DNA from: Paraburkholderia domus
GTDB lineage: Bacteria; Pseudomonadota; Gammaproteobacteria; Burkholderiales; Burkholderiaceae
NCBI RefSeq assembly: GCF_905220705.1
Contig: NZ_CAJNAT010000001.1
Location: 620,001-684,000 of the forward strand
Length of the DNA stretch: 64,000 nt
Reading direction: 5' to 3'
The position numbers and the translations under genes are program-made. Shown here one piece after another: positions 36,417-46,211 of the stretch. Numbering within the stretch: the first letter of the stretch is position 1; each line of letters begins with the position of its first letter. The notes beneath the pieces were generated by a model. That model did not search any database. It was not told where the DNA came from and saw nothing but the letters and a program-made list of their open reading frames with translations.

Positions 36417-37802
36417 CTAGTTGCAGCCGCAATCGGGCATGCGGCCGCGGCCTCGCGGCATGCGTGCGACGATGGTCAGGCCGACCGCGCCCACCAGCAA
36501 CGCGCCCGCCGCCAGCCACAACGCCGGCGAAAAAGACCCGGTGTGTCCGGCGATTGGCGCAGCCACCAACGGGCCGACGATCTGGCCGACACCGTACGCG
36601 GCGGTCGCATAGCCCATCAGACCGGCCGCTTCGTCGCCACGCAGACGCCGCGCTTCGCGCATCGCGAACAGGGTGATTGCCGTAAATGGCAAACCGATCA
36701 GGATGCTGCCGAGCGAAAAGCCACCCGCCGTCGGCCAGACGATGCCGAGCGCAATACCGGCCGCTTGCAGCACATAGCAACCGGCGAGCAGCGTGCGGTT
36801 GTCCCAATGTACCGGCAGGCGCGCCGCGAGCAACGCACCGACGATCAAGGCCGCGCCGAACATCGGCCAGAACAGGTCGGGCCAGGACGAGCCCGGCAGC
36901 GCATGGCGCGCGATCACCGGCAGGAAGGTCGCGGTAATGATGTAGCCGAAGCCGGGCACGCCGTAGAGCAGGATCAGCCAGAAGGCATCGGCGCGGTGCG
37001 GGAGGTGGTGTGTGGGGGAGAGTTGGCTGGCGCCGGGGCGTTGGCTCGCGGCGGAACGAGGGCTAGCGGCCGGCTGATTCGCAGAGGACTGGCCGGTGGG
37101 TTGCACTGCGGAGGGCTGGCCAGCCGAGCGCTGACTAGGACGAGCGGTGGCCGTTATCCCAACCGCGGGGCGCGCCGTGCCTCTTGATGCGGTATGGGTC
37201 ACGGCCCGGAACACGGGCCAAACCACCATCGAAAGCACCGCCGAGATGAGCCCGAAGCCTATCCAACCCGCCGTCGCTCCGTAGCCGCCTGCAGCGCTGA
37301 CCAGCAAGCCCGTCCCGACGATGCCCACGCCCGGGCCCGTGTAGATCACGCCGCCCCATCCGTGCGCGCCGAGTTCGGCGAGCCGCCGCAAGCCCCACTG
37401 CGAGGCGAACACAAAGGTCCAGGCGCTGACCGCGCCGGCGACAAAGCGCACGACGGCCCACACCCAGAATTGGTTTGTTACGCCCATCGCCAGCGTCAGC
37501 AAGACCGTCGCGACAAGCCCCACACGCACCATGCGCGCCGGTTCGACCCGCAACGCCGCGCAGGTGAGCGCACCAACGAAATAGCCCGCGTAGTTGAACG
37601 ACGCGAGCCAGCCGCCGTGCTGGATATCGATCTGCGGCTGACCGAAGGCGCTGCCGTGCAGCATCAGCGGCAAGAGCGGCGTGAACGCAAACCGGCCGAT
37701 ACCGAGCACCACGGCCAAGGTGACCATGCAGGCAAGCGCCGCGCGGCGGGCGGCATGATGTCCGGCAGGGGTGTCGTGCACGTTGGAAGCGAGATCGTTC
37801 AT
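36417..37802 (-). CDS. MFS transporter, YbfB/YjiJ family
   Basis: A 461-residue permease of the YbfB/YjiJ type. Opening 'LAVVLGIGRFAFTPLLPLML' is the family signature, and about twelve hydrophobic segments follow. A Ser/Gln/Pro-rich, low-complexity central loop of ~55 residues ('GQPSAVQPTGQSSANQPAAS') is longer than usual between helices 6 and 7. The C-terminus is Cys-containing and basic. It is divergent from the LysR gene with a 118-base gap, the common arrangement in which the regulator controls the pump. The substrate is unknown. The ATG at 37802 was chosen because homologous sequence begins there. Confidence 0.85.
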   Translation of the reverse strand: MNDLASNVHDTPAGHHAARRAALACMVTLAVVLGIGRFAFTPLLPLMLHGSAFGQPQIDIQHGGWLASFNYAGYFVGALTCAALRVEPARMVRVGLVATVLLTLAMGVTNQFWVWAVVRFVAGAVSAWTFVFASQWGLRRLAELGAHGWGGVIYTGPGVGIVGTGLLVSAAGGYGATAGWIGFGLISAVLSMVVWPVFRAVTHTASRGTARPAVGITATARPSQRSAGQPSAVQPTGQSSANQPAASPRSAASQRPGASQLSPTHHLPHRADAFWLILLYGVPGFGYIITATFLPVIARHALPGSSWPDLFWPMFGAALIVGALLAARLPVHWDNRTLLAGCYVLQAAGIALGIVWPTAGGFSLGSILIGLPFTAITLFAMREARRLRGDEAAGLMGYATAAYGVGQIVGPLVAAPIAGHTGSFSPALWLAAGALLVGAVGLTIVARMPRGRGRMPDCGCN

Positions 37803-37920
37803 AAGCAAACGGTAGATGGAATCGGGCCGGCAGTCACCGGTTTCTTCAATCCATATTAGCTTGACCTTTCGATCACGAAAAATGAATAATTCGGATACCA
37901 ACCATCGCCAGGAGAGAATC

Positions 37921-38829
37921 ATGGATCTGGCCGCCTTGACCATATTTCGCGCTGTCGTGCGGGAAAACGGCGTGACGCGCGCCGCTGCCAAGCTCAATCG
38001 CGTGCAATCGAACGTCACAACGCGCATCAAGCAGCTCGAGGAGCAACTGGGCACCGACCTGTTCATCCGCGATGGCCGGCGCCTCGTTCTGACCCCAGCG
38101 GGCGAGACGCTGCTGCCCTACGCGGAGCGTCTGCTCGCGCTCGCCGACGAGGCACGTCACGCCGTGCGCGAGGATCGCCCGAGTGGACGCCTGCGTTTGG
38201 GCACGATGGAAAGCGTTGCGGCGACGCGTCTGCCTGGCTTGCTCGCGCGTTATCACCAGCAATGGCCGGATGTCGCACTGGAACTCGAAACCGGCACGAC
38301 CGGCAAGCTGATCGAGCGGGTTCGCGAATTCGAAGTGGATGCGGCGTTGGTGGCGACGCCGCTGGATCCCGCTGCGCTCGGCGAATTGTTCGAGACGGTG
38401 CCGGTTTTCCGCGAAGAGCTGGTCATGCTGTCGCCGCGAGGCCATCGGCCGATTCGCGAAGTGCGGGATATTGCTTTGTCGACACTGATCGCGTTCGAGC
38501 GCGGGTGTGCTTACCGGGCGTACATCGAGAAATGGTATCTGGAGCATGGCGTGAGGCCGGCTCGCGTTTTAGAGCTCGGTTCGTATCACGCAATCGTAGC
38601 GTGTGTCGCCGCCGGCGCAGGGGTGGCCGTGGCACCGCGATCAGTGCTCGATCTGCAAACCGATACGAGCAATATCGCGGTTCATGAGCTTCCCGATATT
38701 GGCAGGATCGAGACGCTTCTCGTCTGGCGTCGAGGGCATTTTTCGTCCGCGCTCAATGCGCTGCGGCAAACGCTCGTGTCGGGAGAGGATGCGGTGTTAC
38801 CTGCCGTTGCGCCGGTAGGCGTTGCTTGA
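37921..38829 (+). CDS. LysR-family transcriptional regulator
   Basis: A 302-residue LysR regulator. The winged HTH covers residues 1-60 ('AALTIFRAVVRENGVTRAAA', 'RVQSNVTTRIKQLEEQLGTDL'), and the substrate-binding domain begins near residue 90 ('GRLRLGTMESVAATRLPGLL'). CAGGAGAG precedes the ATG at 37921. It faces the MFS gene across a 118-base region that should carry both promoters and its operator, so it most likely regulates that pump. The effector is unknown. Confidence 0.9.
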   Translation: MDLAALTIFRAVVRENGVTRAAAKLNRVQSNVTTRIKQLEEQLGTDLFIRDGRRLVLTPAGETLLPYAERLLALADEARHAVREDRPSGRLRLGTMESVAATRLPGLLARYHQQWPDVALELETGTTGKLIERVREFEVDAALVATPLDPAALGELFETVPVFREELVMLSPRGHRPIREVRDIALSTLIAFERGCAYRAYIEKWYLEHGVRPARVLELGSYHAIVACVAAGAGVAVAPRSVLDLQTDTSNIAVHELPDIGRIETLLVWRRGHFSSALNALRQTLVSGEDAVLPAVAPVGVA

Positions 38830-38953
38830 TGCTTTGCCTCGCCGCCACCCGGCCAGGTTGATGCACGGCAAGATACGGGCAAGGCCAAAAGCAACTCGGG
38901 CCACACAGGACGCAAAAACCGTCAGCGCCCCGAGTGGCCCAATCAATCCCGAA

Positions 38954-41578
38954 TCAAAGCTGGGCTTCGACCCAACCCTTCACGCCTGCAAGCGCCGCTG
39001 CCAGATTCGCCGGTTCGGTACCACCAGCTTGCGCCATGTCCGGCCGCCCGCCGCCCTTGCCGCCGACTTGCTGCGCAACGAAGTTGACCAGTTCACCGGC
39101 CTTGACCTTCTTGCTGGCGTCCGCCGTCACACCGGCAATCAGACTCACCTTGCCGCCTTCGACCGAGGCCAGCACGATCGCCGCGCTCTTCAGCTTGTCC
39201 TTCAGCTTGTCGACCGTCTCGCGCAGCGTTTTCACGTCCGCGCCCTCGAGCGTTGCAGCCAGCACATGCACGCCGGCCACTTCGATTGCCTGACCAGCAA
39301 GCTCATCGCCCTGGCTCGAAGCCATCTTCGACTTCAATGCGCTCAGTTCCTTCTCCAGCGACTTCACCTGGTCCTGCACCTGCACGATGCGCTGCGTCAG
39401 TTCCGACGGCTGCGCCTTCAACACAGCGGCAGCCGCATTGATCCGCGCGTCGAGATCCTGCACGAAGCGCACGGCGTTATCACCCGTGATCGCTTCCACG
39501 CGACGAATGCCGGCGGCCACTCCGCCTTCCATCACGATCTTGAAAAGACCGATGTCGCCCGTGCGGTGCACGTGCGTACCGCCGCACAACTCGCGCGAGA
39601 AACCGAGGTCGAGCACGCGCACTTCGTCGCCATACTTTTCGCCGAACAGCGCCATCGCGCCGCCCTTCACCGCTTCGTCGAACGGCATCACGCGCACGAT
39701 GCCCGGCGCGTTCGACAGCACTTCCGCGTTGACGATCGCTTCGACTTGACGGATCTGCTCGTCGGTCATCGGGGCGTTGTGTGCGAAGTCGAAGCGCGTT
39801 TTGTCCGCGTCGACCAGCGAGCCCTTCTGCTGCACGTGCGAGCCGAGTACTTCGCGCAGTGCCTTGTGCATCAGGTGGGTCGCCGAGTGGTTGCGCTCGG
39901 TGCGGGCGCGACGCACCGCGTCGATTTCCGCCTTCACGACGTCGCCGACTTTCAGCGTGCCCTGCTCGAGCGTGCCGTGATGGCCGACGACGTCCGCCTG
40001 CACTTTCAGCGTGTCGGTCACCGCAAAGCGCACGCTTGCGTTAGCCAGCACGCCCTGGTCGCCGACCTGACCGCCCGACTCCGCGTAGAACGGCGTGTGG
40101 TCGAGCACGACAACCGCCTGCTGGCCGTTGCTGACTTCCTTGACCGACGCACCGTCGACATACAGCGCGATCACCTTCGCGTCGTCGAAGATGATTTCTT
40201 CATAACCGTGGAACGTGGTCTTCGCGCCCGAGTATTCGAGGCCCTGTGCCATCTTGAACTTGCCCGCCGCGCGAGCCTGTTCGCGCTGACGCGCCATCGC
40301 TTCGTCGAAGGCGGACTCGTCGACCGTCACTTCGCGCTCGCGGCACACGTCCGCCGTCAGATCGAGCGGGAAGCCGTAGGTGTCGTGCAGCTTGAACGCG
40401 AGTTCGCCGTCGAGCGTCTTGCCGCCCTTCGCTTCCAGATCGGCCAGCGCGCTTTCGAGAATCGACATGCCATGCTCGATGGTCTCGAAGAAGCGCTCTT
40501 CTTCCTGACGCAGCACGTCGGTCACGCGTTGCTCCGCGTCTTTCAACTCCGGATAGGCCTCGCCCATTTGCGCGACGAGGTCGGGCACCATGCGGTGGAA
40601 GAACGAACCCTTCTTGCCCAGCTTGTAGCCATGGCGGATCGCGCGGCGCACGATCCGGCGCAGCACGTAGCCACGGCCTTCATTGCCCGGAATCACGCCG
40701 TCGACGATCAGGAACGAGCACGCGCGGATGTGATCGGCGATCACCTTCAGCGAGTTGTTGGTCAGATCGGCGACGCCGGTTTCGCGGCCGGCGGCCTTGA
40801 TGAGCGCCTGGAACAGGTCGATCTCGTAGTTGCTGTGCACGTGCTGCAGCACGGCGGCGATACGCTCCAGACCCATGCCGGTGTCGACGCACTGCTTGGG
40901 CAGCGGCGTCATGTTGCCTTGCGCGTCGCGGCTGAACTGCATGAACACGAGATTCCAGATCTCGATGTAGCGGTCGCCGTCTTCCTCAGGGGACCCCGGA
41001 GGGCCGCCCCAGACGTCCGGGCCGTGGTCGTAGAAGATTTCCGAGCACGGGCCGCACGGGCCGACGTCGGCCATTTGCCAGAAGTTGTCCGACGCGTAGC
41101 GCGCGCCCTTGTTGTCGCCGATGCGAATGATCCGCTCGACCGGCACGCCCACTTCCTTCGCCCAGATGTCGTGCGCTTCGTCGTCTTCGTGATAGACGGT
41201 GACCCACAGCTTGTCTTTTGGCAACTGGTACACGCCCGTCAGCAACTCCCACGCGTAGTGGATCGCATCGCGCTTGAAGTAGTCGCCGAACGAGAAGTTG
41301 CCCAGCATTTCGAAGAACGTGTGGTGACGCGCGGTGTAGCCGACGTTTTCCAGATCGTTATGCTTGCCGCCGGCGCGCACGCTGCGCTGCGCGGTCGTGG
41401 CGCGCGAATACGGACGCGATTCCGCGCCGAGGAACACATCTTTGAACTGCACCATTCCCGAATTGGTAAAGAGCAGTGTCGGGTCGTTGCCGGGCACAAG
41501 GCTCGACGAGCGAACGATCGAATGGCCCTTCGATTCGAAGAACTTGAGGAATTTCTCGCGGATTTCGGCGGCTTTCAT
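38954..41578 (-). CDS. alaS: Alanine--tRNA ligase
   Basis: Charges tRNA-Ala and edits mischarged Ser/Gly. The 874-residue class II synthetase begins '[17 protein letters not shown]', with motif 2 '[16 protein letters not shown]'. The editing/zinc site is '[11 protein letters not shown]' (HxxxH) plus '[13 protein letters not shown]'. The C-terminal region shows a coiled coil and a glycine-rich C-Ala domain ('[15 protein letters not shown]'). The length matches E. coli AlaS (876). It is monocistronic and faces repeat-rich intergenic DNA upstream. Confidence 0.97.
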   Translation of the reverse strand: MKAAEIREKFLKFFESKGHSIVRSSSLVPGNDPTLLFTNSGMVQFKDVFLGAESRPYSRATTAQRSVRAGGKHNDLENVGYTARHHTFFEMLGNFSFGDYFKRDAIHYAWELLTGVYQLPKDKLWVTVYHEDDEAHDIWAKEVGVPVERIIRIGDNKGARYASDNFWQMADVGPCGPCSEIFYDHGPDVWGGPPGSPEEDGDRYIEIWNLVFMQFSRDAQGNMTPLPKQCVDTGMGLERIAAVLQHVHSNYEIDLFQALIKAAGRETGVADLTNNSLKVIADHIRACSFLIVDGVIPGNEGRGYVLRRIVRRAIRHGYKLGKKGSFFHRMVPDLVAQMGEAYPELKDAEQRVTDVLRQEEERFFETIEHGMSILESALADLEAKGGKTLDGELAFKLHDTYGFPLDLTADVCREREVTVDESAFDEAMARQREQARAAGKFKMAQGLEYSGAKTTFHGYEEIIFDDAKVIALYVDGASVKEVSNGQQAVVVLDHTPFYAESGGQVGDQGVLANASVRFAVTDTLKVQADVVGHHGTLEQGTLKVGDVVKAEIDAVRRARTERNHSATHLMHKALREVLGSHVQQKGSLVDADKTRFDFAHNAPMTDEQIRQVEAIVNAEVLSNAPGIVRVMPFDEAVKGGAMALFGEKYGDEVRVLDLGFSRELCGGTHVHRTGDIGLFKIVMEGGVAAGIRRVEAITGDNAVRFVQDLDARINAAAAVLKAQPSELTQRIVQVQDQVKSLEKELSALKSKMASSQGDELAGQAIEVAGVHVLAATLEGADVKTLRETVDKLKDKLKSAAIVLASVEGGKVSLIAGVTADASKKVKAGELVNFVAQQVGGKGGGRPDMAQAGGTEPANLAAALAGVKGWVEAQL

Positions 41579-41726
41579 AGCGTGCGGGGGACGGGTTTGC
41601 CAGTTCCCTGGCTGTTACCGGCGGCATCATGGGGATGCGCCAACTGTTTGTTTCTTAAACGACTGATTATACGGGATCGGCGCCCGTGCGCGGCAGCGCC
41701 CCTGCCCCGCTAGCCATTCGGCCAGG

Positions 41727-41755
41727 TTTGGCCGGCTTTGGCCGGCTTTGGCCGG
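41727..41755. repeat. Short 10-bp tandem repeat
   Basis: Three direct copies of TTTGGCCGGC/G lie in the 418-base region between alaS and the CoA transferase. I see no gene there. Confidence 0.6.
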
Positions 41756-41883
41756 GTAGCGAGCGGCACGGCAAGGCGCGCCGCGCGTCCTATGACGTTC
41801 GGCTGACTGCGCCGGGGCGCAGGAATCGCTTAAGATTGCCCCCATCCGCGGCGACATGCGCGCCGCGTTATCGACCACAAATC

Positions 41884-41977
41884 TTGCATGGGACCGGAGT
41901 AAGCGCTAAAGCGCTAACTCCGGTCGACCGCTTTGCATGGGACCGGAGTAAGCGCTAAAGCGCTAACTCCGGTCGAC
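41884..41977. repeat. Tandem pair of identical 45-bp hairpin units
   Basis: Two identical 45-base copies (41884-41928 and 41933-41977) are separated by four bases. Each contains a near-perfect hairpin: ACCGGAGT, AGCGCT, then AGCGCT, ACTCCGGT. The second copy ends 19 bases before the CoA transferase ATG, so its transcript leader would carry two strong stem-loops just upstream of the ribosome site. The unit resembles a dispersed Burkholderia intergenic palindrome. Confidence 0.8.
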
Positions 41978-41996
41978 AAAGGAGACATTGAAGAAT

Positions 41997-43217
41997 ATGG
42001 GCGCTCTCAGTCATATCCGCGTGCTGGATCTCACACGCGTGCTCGCCGGACCCTGGTGCGCGCAGACGCTAGCCGATTTCGGCGCCGACGTCATCAAGAT
42101 CGAACGACCCGAAGTCGGCGACGACACCCGCCACTGGGGGCCGCCGTACCTGAAAACACCGGAAGGCGCCGACACGCGCGAAGCCGCCTATTACCTCGCC
42201 GCGAACCGCAACAAGCGTTCGGTCACCGTCGATATCGCGTCACCCGAAGGCCAGCAGATCATCCGCGAACTGGCCGCGCAAAGCGACGTGGTGCTGGAGA
42301 ACTACAAAGTCGGACAGTTGAAGAAGTACGGTCTCGATTACGCGTCGCTCAAAGAAGTGAAGCCCGATCTGATCTACTGCTCGGTGACCGGCTTCGGGCA
42401 AACCGGCCCATACGCGCAGCGCGCCGGTTACGACTTCATCGTGCAAGGCATCGGCGGCTTCATGAGCATTACCGGCGAGCGCGACGGCCAGCCGGGCGGC
42501 GGCCCGCAAAAGGCCGGCGTCGCGATCGCCGACCTGATGACCGGCATGTATTCGACCATCGCCGTGCTCACCGCGCTCACGCATCGCGACCGGACGGGCG
42601 AAGGCCAGTACATCGACATGGCGCTGCTCGACGTGCAGGTGGCCATGCTGGCCAACATGAATTCGAACTACCTGGCGAGCGGCCAGCCACCGGTGCGCTG
42701 GGGCAATGCGCATCCGAACATCGTGCCCTACCAGACCTTCCAGACGAGCGACGGCTGGATCATCGTCGCGGTCGGCAACGACGGCCAGTTCCGCAAGTTC
42801 GTCGAAACTGGCGGCTGCCCCGAACTGGCCAGCGACGAGCGATTCGCGACCAACCCGGCTCGCGTGCGCCACCGCGACATTCTCGTGCCGATCCTTGCCG
42901 ACATGGTGCGCCTGCAGGGCAAGCAGCAATGGATTACCGCGCTGGAAGCAGCCGGTGTACCGTGCGGGCCGATCAACGATCTGGGCGAAGTGTTCGAGAA
43001 CGAGCAGGTGGTGGCGCGCGGCATGCAGGTCGATCTGCCGCATCCATCGGGCGGCACGGTCAAACTGGTGCGCAATCCGATCAATATGACCGGCACGCCG
43101 CCTGAAGCGCTGGCCCATCCGCCAATGCTCGGCGAGCATACGGACAGCATCCTGCGCGAAGTGCTCGGTTATGACGAAGCACGGATTGCCAAGCTGCGGG
43201 AGCAGTCGGTGATTTGA
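41997..43217 (+). CDS. Family III CoA transferase (CaiB/BaiF)
   Basis: A 406-residue CoA transferase that moves CoA between carboxylic acids through an Asp-linked intermediate. 'RVLDLTRVLAGPWCAQTLADFGADVIKIE' opens the chain (key run 'LAGPWCAQTLADFGADVIK'). 'NRNKRSVTVDI', 'VVLENYKVG' and 'GVAIADLMTGMYS', with the catalytic Asp, complete the pattern. AAAGGAG lies 12 bases before the ATG at 41997, and an in-frame TTG at 41988 is closer to it, so the exact start is unsettled. Its substrate pair (formyl, succinyl, other) cannot be told. Confidence 0.88.
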   Translation: MGALSHIRVLDLTRVLAGPWCAQTLADFGADVIKIERPEVGDDTRHWGPPYLKTPEGADTREAAYYLAANRNKRSVTVDIASPEGQQIIRELAAQSDVVLENYKVGQLKKYGLDYASLKEVKPDLIYCSVTGFGQTGPYAQRAGYDFIVQGIGGFMSITGERDGQPGGGPQKAGVAIADLMTGMYSTIAVLTALTHRDRTGEGQYIDMALLDVQVAMLANMNSNYLASGQPPVRWGNAHPNIVPYQTFQTSDGWIIVAVGNDGQFRKFVETGGCPELASDERFATNPARVRHRDILVPILADMVRLQGKQQWITALEAAGVPCGPINDLGEVFENEQVVARGMQVDLPHPSGGTVKLVRNPINMTGTPPEALAHPPMLGEHTDSILREVLGYDEARIAKLREQSVI

Positions 43218-43267
43218 GGCCGGCTGAGGCGAAGGCGGTTTTCAGTGACGCCGGCGACGCTGCCAGC

Positions 43268-43822
43268 TCACTCGCCCAACGAAGCCAGCCAGCGCCGCCC
43301 TTCGTCCCAATCGCCGAGCCCGCTGTCGGCATTGATGTGGCCACGCGGTCCGATATCGATCCAGCGACTGCCCCACGCGCTCGCGCATTTCTGGGAGAAC
43401 GGCACGCCGCCGTATGGATCGTCGCTGCTCGCCACCACGATGCTCGCAAACGGCAAGCGCGTAAGCGGCACCGGCGCGAATCCGCTGGCATCCTGCGGAA
43501 AATGTGCCTCGGACGGATCGGGCACCGCCACCAGCAGCGCGCCCGCCACCTTCGCAAGCTGGGCTGCGTTCGCGTACTGCGACGCCCAGAAGGCGGTCGT
43601 CAGGCAGCCAAGGCTGTGCGCGGCGAACACCACTGGCGAGTCGGCTGCGGTCACCGCGGCGTCGAGCGTGCGGCACCATGCGTCACGCGCCGCATAGTCC
43701 CAGTCCGGCATCTGCACGCGCAGGAAGGCGGGGTCGAGGGTTTCCCAGCGCGTCTGCCAGTGCCCCGGGCCGGAATTCTGGTACCCCGGCAGCACGAGTA
43801 CGTTTAGTTTGTGTGCGCTCAT
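43268..43822 (-). CDS. RBBP9/YdeN-type serine hydrolase
   Basis: A 184-residue small alpha/beta hydrolase. It starts 'VLVLPGYQNSGPGHWQTRWE', the family hallmark, and has the nucleophile Ser in 'FAAHSLGCLTTAFWA'. The Asp is probably in 'VASSDDPYGGV' and the His in 'PRGHINADSGLGDW'. The in-frame sequence upstream of the ATG at 43822 is Lys/Thr-rich and unlikely to be translated. The true substrate is unknown. It is convergent with the CoA transferase. Confidence 0.85.
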   Translation of the reverse strand: MSAHKLNVLVLPGYQNSGPGHWQTRWETLDPAFLRVQMPDWDYAARDAWCRTLDAAVTAADSPVVFAAHSLGCLTTAFWASQYANAAQLAKVAGALLVAVPDPSEAHFPQDASGFAPVPLTRLPFASIVVASSDDPYGGVPFSQKCASAWGSRWIDIGPRGHINADSGLGDWDEGRRWLASLGE

Positions 43823-43965
43823 TGCGTTCCCCGCTGCAGTTCGTTTTTCAAGTGCGTCCTTCGAATGCGTTTTTTTGGGTGCGCTTTTTGGGGTGCGCTT
43901 CTGCAATACATTTGCCCAACCCGCTTCCGCAATTGTTCGCTTCACCGGGCCGAAACAGCCGTGCT

Positions 43966-45720
43966 TCAAGGCATCACGCGGCCCACGCCCACGCCGCGCG
44001 GATCGGCCGACGGTTCGGGCGTTGCGCCTTCGACGCGAATCATCTGCACGTCGCCGTTGAACGACTGCCCTTCCAGCGTGTAGCCCTTAGCCTTCAACTG
44101 GTCAGCCAGCTCGCCCGTGATCGGATGATACGGCTCAAAATAAATCGTCTTCGGCGGCAGCAACTGATGATGGAATCGCATCGCGGTCAAAGCGTCGGTA
44201 GGCGACATATTGAAGTCGTACAGGTTGGTCATGACCTGGAAAATCGACGTAAGGATTCGCGAGCCGCCGGGCGTGCCGATCACGAGCGACACCTTGTTGT
44301 CCTTCAACAGGATGGTCGGCGTCATTGACGAAAGCGGCCGGCGTCCCGGCGCCACCGTGTTCAGGTCGTCCGCCGTTGCACCCGACGGGCTGGCGACGCT
44401 CGGCTTGGTGACGAAGTCGTCCATTGCATCGTTGAGCACGAAGCCACCGCCGTCCACCACCACACCGGAGCCGAAGGACCCGTTCAGCGTGTAGGTATTC
44501 GACACGGCGTTGCCCCATTTGTCGACCACCGAGAAATGCGTGGTTTGCGCTTTTTCCGGCAGCGCGTCGCCGAGGCCGCCTTTGACGGGCGTGGCACCCG
44601 GCACTTCGTCGGGCTTCACTTCATCGGCGCGCTGCGCGAGGTAGGCGTCATCGGTCAGTTTATCGACCGGCACCTTGTACGAATCGGGGTCACCGATGTA
44701 TTGCTGGCGATCGGCGAACACGCGGTCTTCGATCTGCGCGATCAGATGGATATATGGCGCGGAATTCAGCTCGAGGCCATCGAACGCCTGCTTCAGATCA
44801 GCTTTCATCTTCAGCATCTGGATCAGCCCGATGCCACCCGAACTCGGCGGCGGCGCGGTCACTACCTTATAGCCGTTCCAATCGGCGGCGAGCGGCTGGC
44901 GCCAAACAGCCTTGTATTGAATCAGGTCCTGCTTCGTGACCAGCCCGTGGCCGTACATCTGCTGGGCAATCAGATCAGCGGTTCGGCCTTCGTAGAACTC
45001 AGGACCGCCGTCGCTGGCGATGCGCGAGAGGGTTTGCGCGAGTTCAGGCTGGCGGACCATCACGCCCGCCTTCAGGTTCGAGAAGTAGGCGTCGAAGTTG
45101 GTCTTGCCGGCGAAATTCTTCGCGGCCGCGTCGTGGCGCTGCTGCAACCACGGCTCGACCTTGAAGCCGTCTGTGGCGTAACGGATTGCGGGCGCCAGCA
45201 CCTGCTTCCATTTCAGCTTGCCGAAGCGCTGCTGCGCTTCCCACATGCCCTCGACGGTGCCCGGCACCGCCACCGCGCGATGGCCGACGAGGCTCATACC
45301 GGGTACGAGGTTGCCTTTATCGTCGAGGTACATATCGCGGGTCGCCTGTTGCGGCGCGCGCTCGCGGTAGTCGAGAAAGTACGGTTTGCCGTCCATGAAC
45401 ACCGTCATGAACCCGCCGCCGCCGATATTCCCCGCATCCGGACAGGTCACGGCCAGCGTGAAGGCGATAGCGACAGCGGCGTCCACGGCGTTGCCGCCGG
45501 CGGCGAAGATCTGCTGCGCGGCGTCCGCGCTGTAGCGATCCGGCACGGCCACCGCCGACGCATCCAGCACGGCCTTTGGCGGGGGCGTTTTCGCGAGCGC
45601 AGGAGCCGGCGTGACGAAGCTGCCGGCCAGCGCGGCGAACACAACCGTGGCCGTCACGATCCGGGCGAAAGACAAAGAGGCGAAAGGCGCGCAAGGCGCG
45701 TCATGCGACGGGACGGACAT
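43966..45720 (-). CDS. ggt: Gamma-glutamyltransferase
   Basis: A periplasmic Ntn-hydrolase that cleaves glutathione and transfers gamma-glutamyl groups. The 584-residue precursor has a signal peptide over about residues 1-42, ending 'TPAPALA'. The large subunit includes 'AGGNAVDAAVAIAFTLAVTCP'. The autocleavage site and nucleophile Thr lie in 'QTTHFSVVDKWGNAVS', giving the small subunit, and 'PGRRPLSSMTPTI' carries the substrate-binding Ser pair. The start at 45720 is chosen because the signal peptide begins there; 98 extra in-frame codons upstream are Cys/Pro-rich. Confidence 0.93.
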   Translation of the reverse strand: MSVPSHDAPCAPFASLSFARIVTATVVFAALAGSFVTPAPALAKTPPPKAVLDASAVAVPDRYSADAAQQIFAAGGNAVDAAVAIAFTLAVTCPDAGNIGGGGFMTVFMDGKPYFLDYRERAPQQATRDMYLDDKGNLVPGMSLVGHRAVAVPGTVEGMWEAQQRFGKLKWKQVLAPAIRYATDGFKVEPWLQQRHDAAAKNFAGKTNFDAYFSNLKAGVMVRQPELAQTLSRIASDGGPEFYEGRTADLIAQQMYGHGLVTKQDLIQYKAVWRQPLAADWNGYKVVTAPPPSSGGIGLIQMLKMKADLKQAFDGLELNSAPYIHLIAQIEDRVFADRQQYIGDPDSYKVPVDKLTDDAYLAQRADEVKPDEVPGATPVKGGLGDALPEKAQTTHFSVVDKWGNAVSNTYTLNGSFGSGVVVDGGGFVLNDAMDDFVTKPSVASPSGATADDLNTVAPGRRPLSSMTPTILLKDNKVSLVIGTPGGSRILTSIFQVMTNLYDFNMSPTDALTAMRFHHQLLPPKTIYFEPYHPITGELADQLKAKGYTLEGQSFNGDVQMIRVEGATPEPSADPRGVGVGRVMP

Positions 45721-46211
45721 CCGAGAAACTCCGGGAACTAACAGCGCCATGTTGCATGAACGGAAAGCGTCCCTGCAAGATGGCCCAATGGGTGAGACGG
45801 CCTGCGCAAGCGGCCGCGCTGGGGGCGGGCTGCACGACAAGGCGCAGGCAGTGCAATCCGAAACAGGCTGGGCGAGGCACGGGTCGGGCAGCATGGCTGC
45901 CTCGCTTGCGCTACACGGACGCAGCATGGCGCCGGAAAAAATCAATAGGCGAACAGGCTGACCATGCGCGGCGGGTGGGGAACGCGTCGTCCGCATCCTA
46001 AGTCGCCGGCGCAAGCGCCCACAAAACGTTTTACCTCCTGTTACAGCACCTTAAACGCAGCTTGCAGGATCCTGCCTGACCCCAAAAATCGGTCGAAAGC
46101 GCTCAAACGTTGGCTGCGCGCCGCACTCGCCTGCCGCGAGTGAACTCGTCAGGTAGAATTGACGGATAAGTGGGCGTATTGCGCGCCCCCGACAGACTTT
46201 CACCTTCTCGC

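Noticed and set aside
38822..41713. 963-codon plus-strand frame opposite alaS
   Set aside because: Antisense shadow; alaS motifs are intact on the minus strand.
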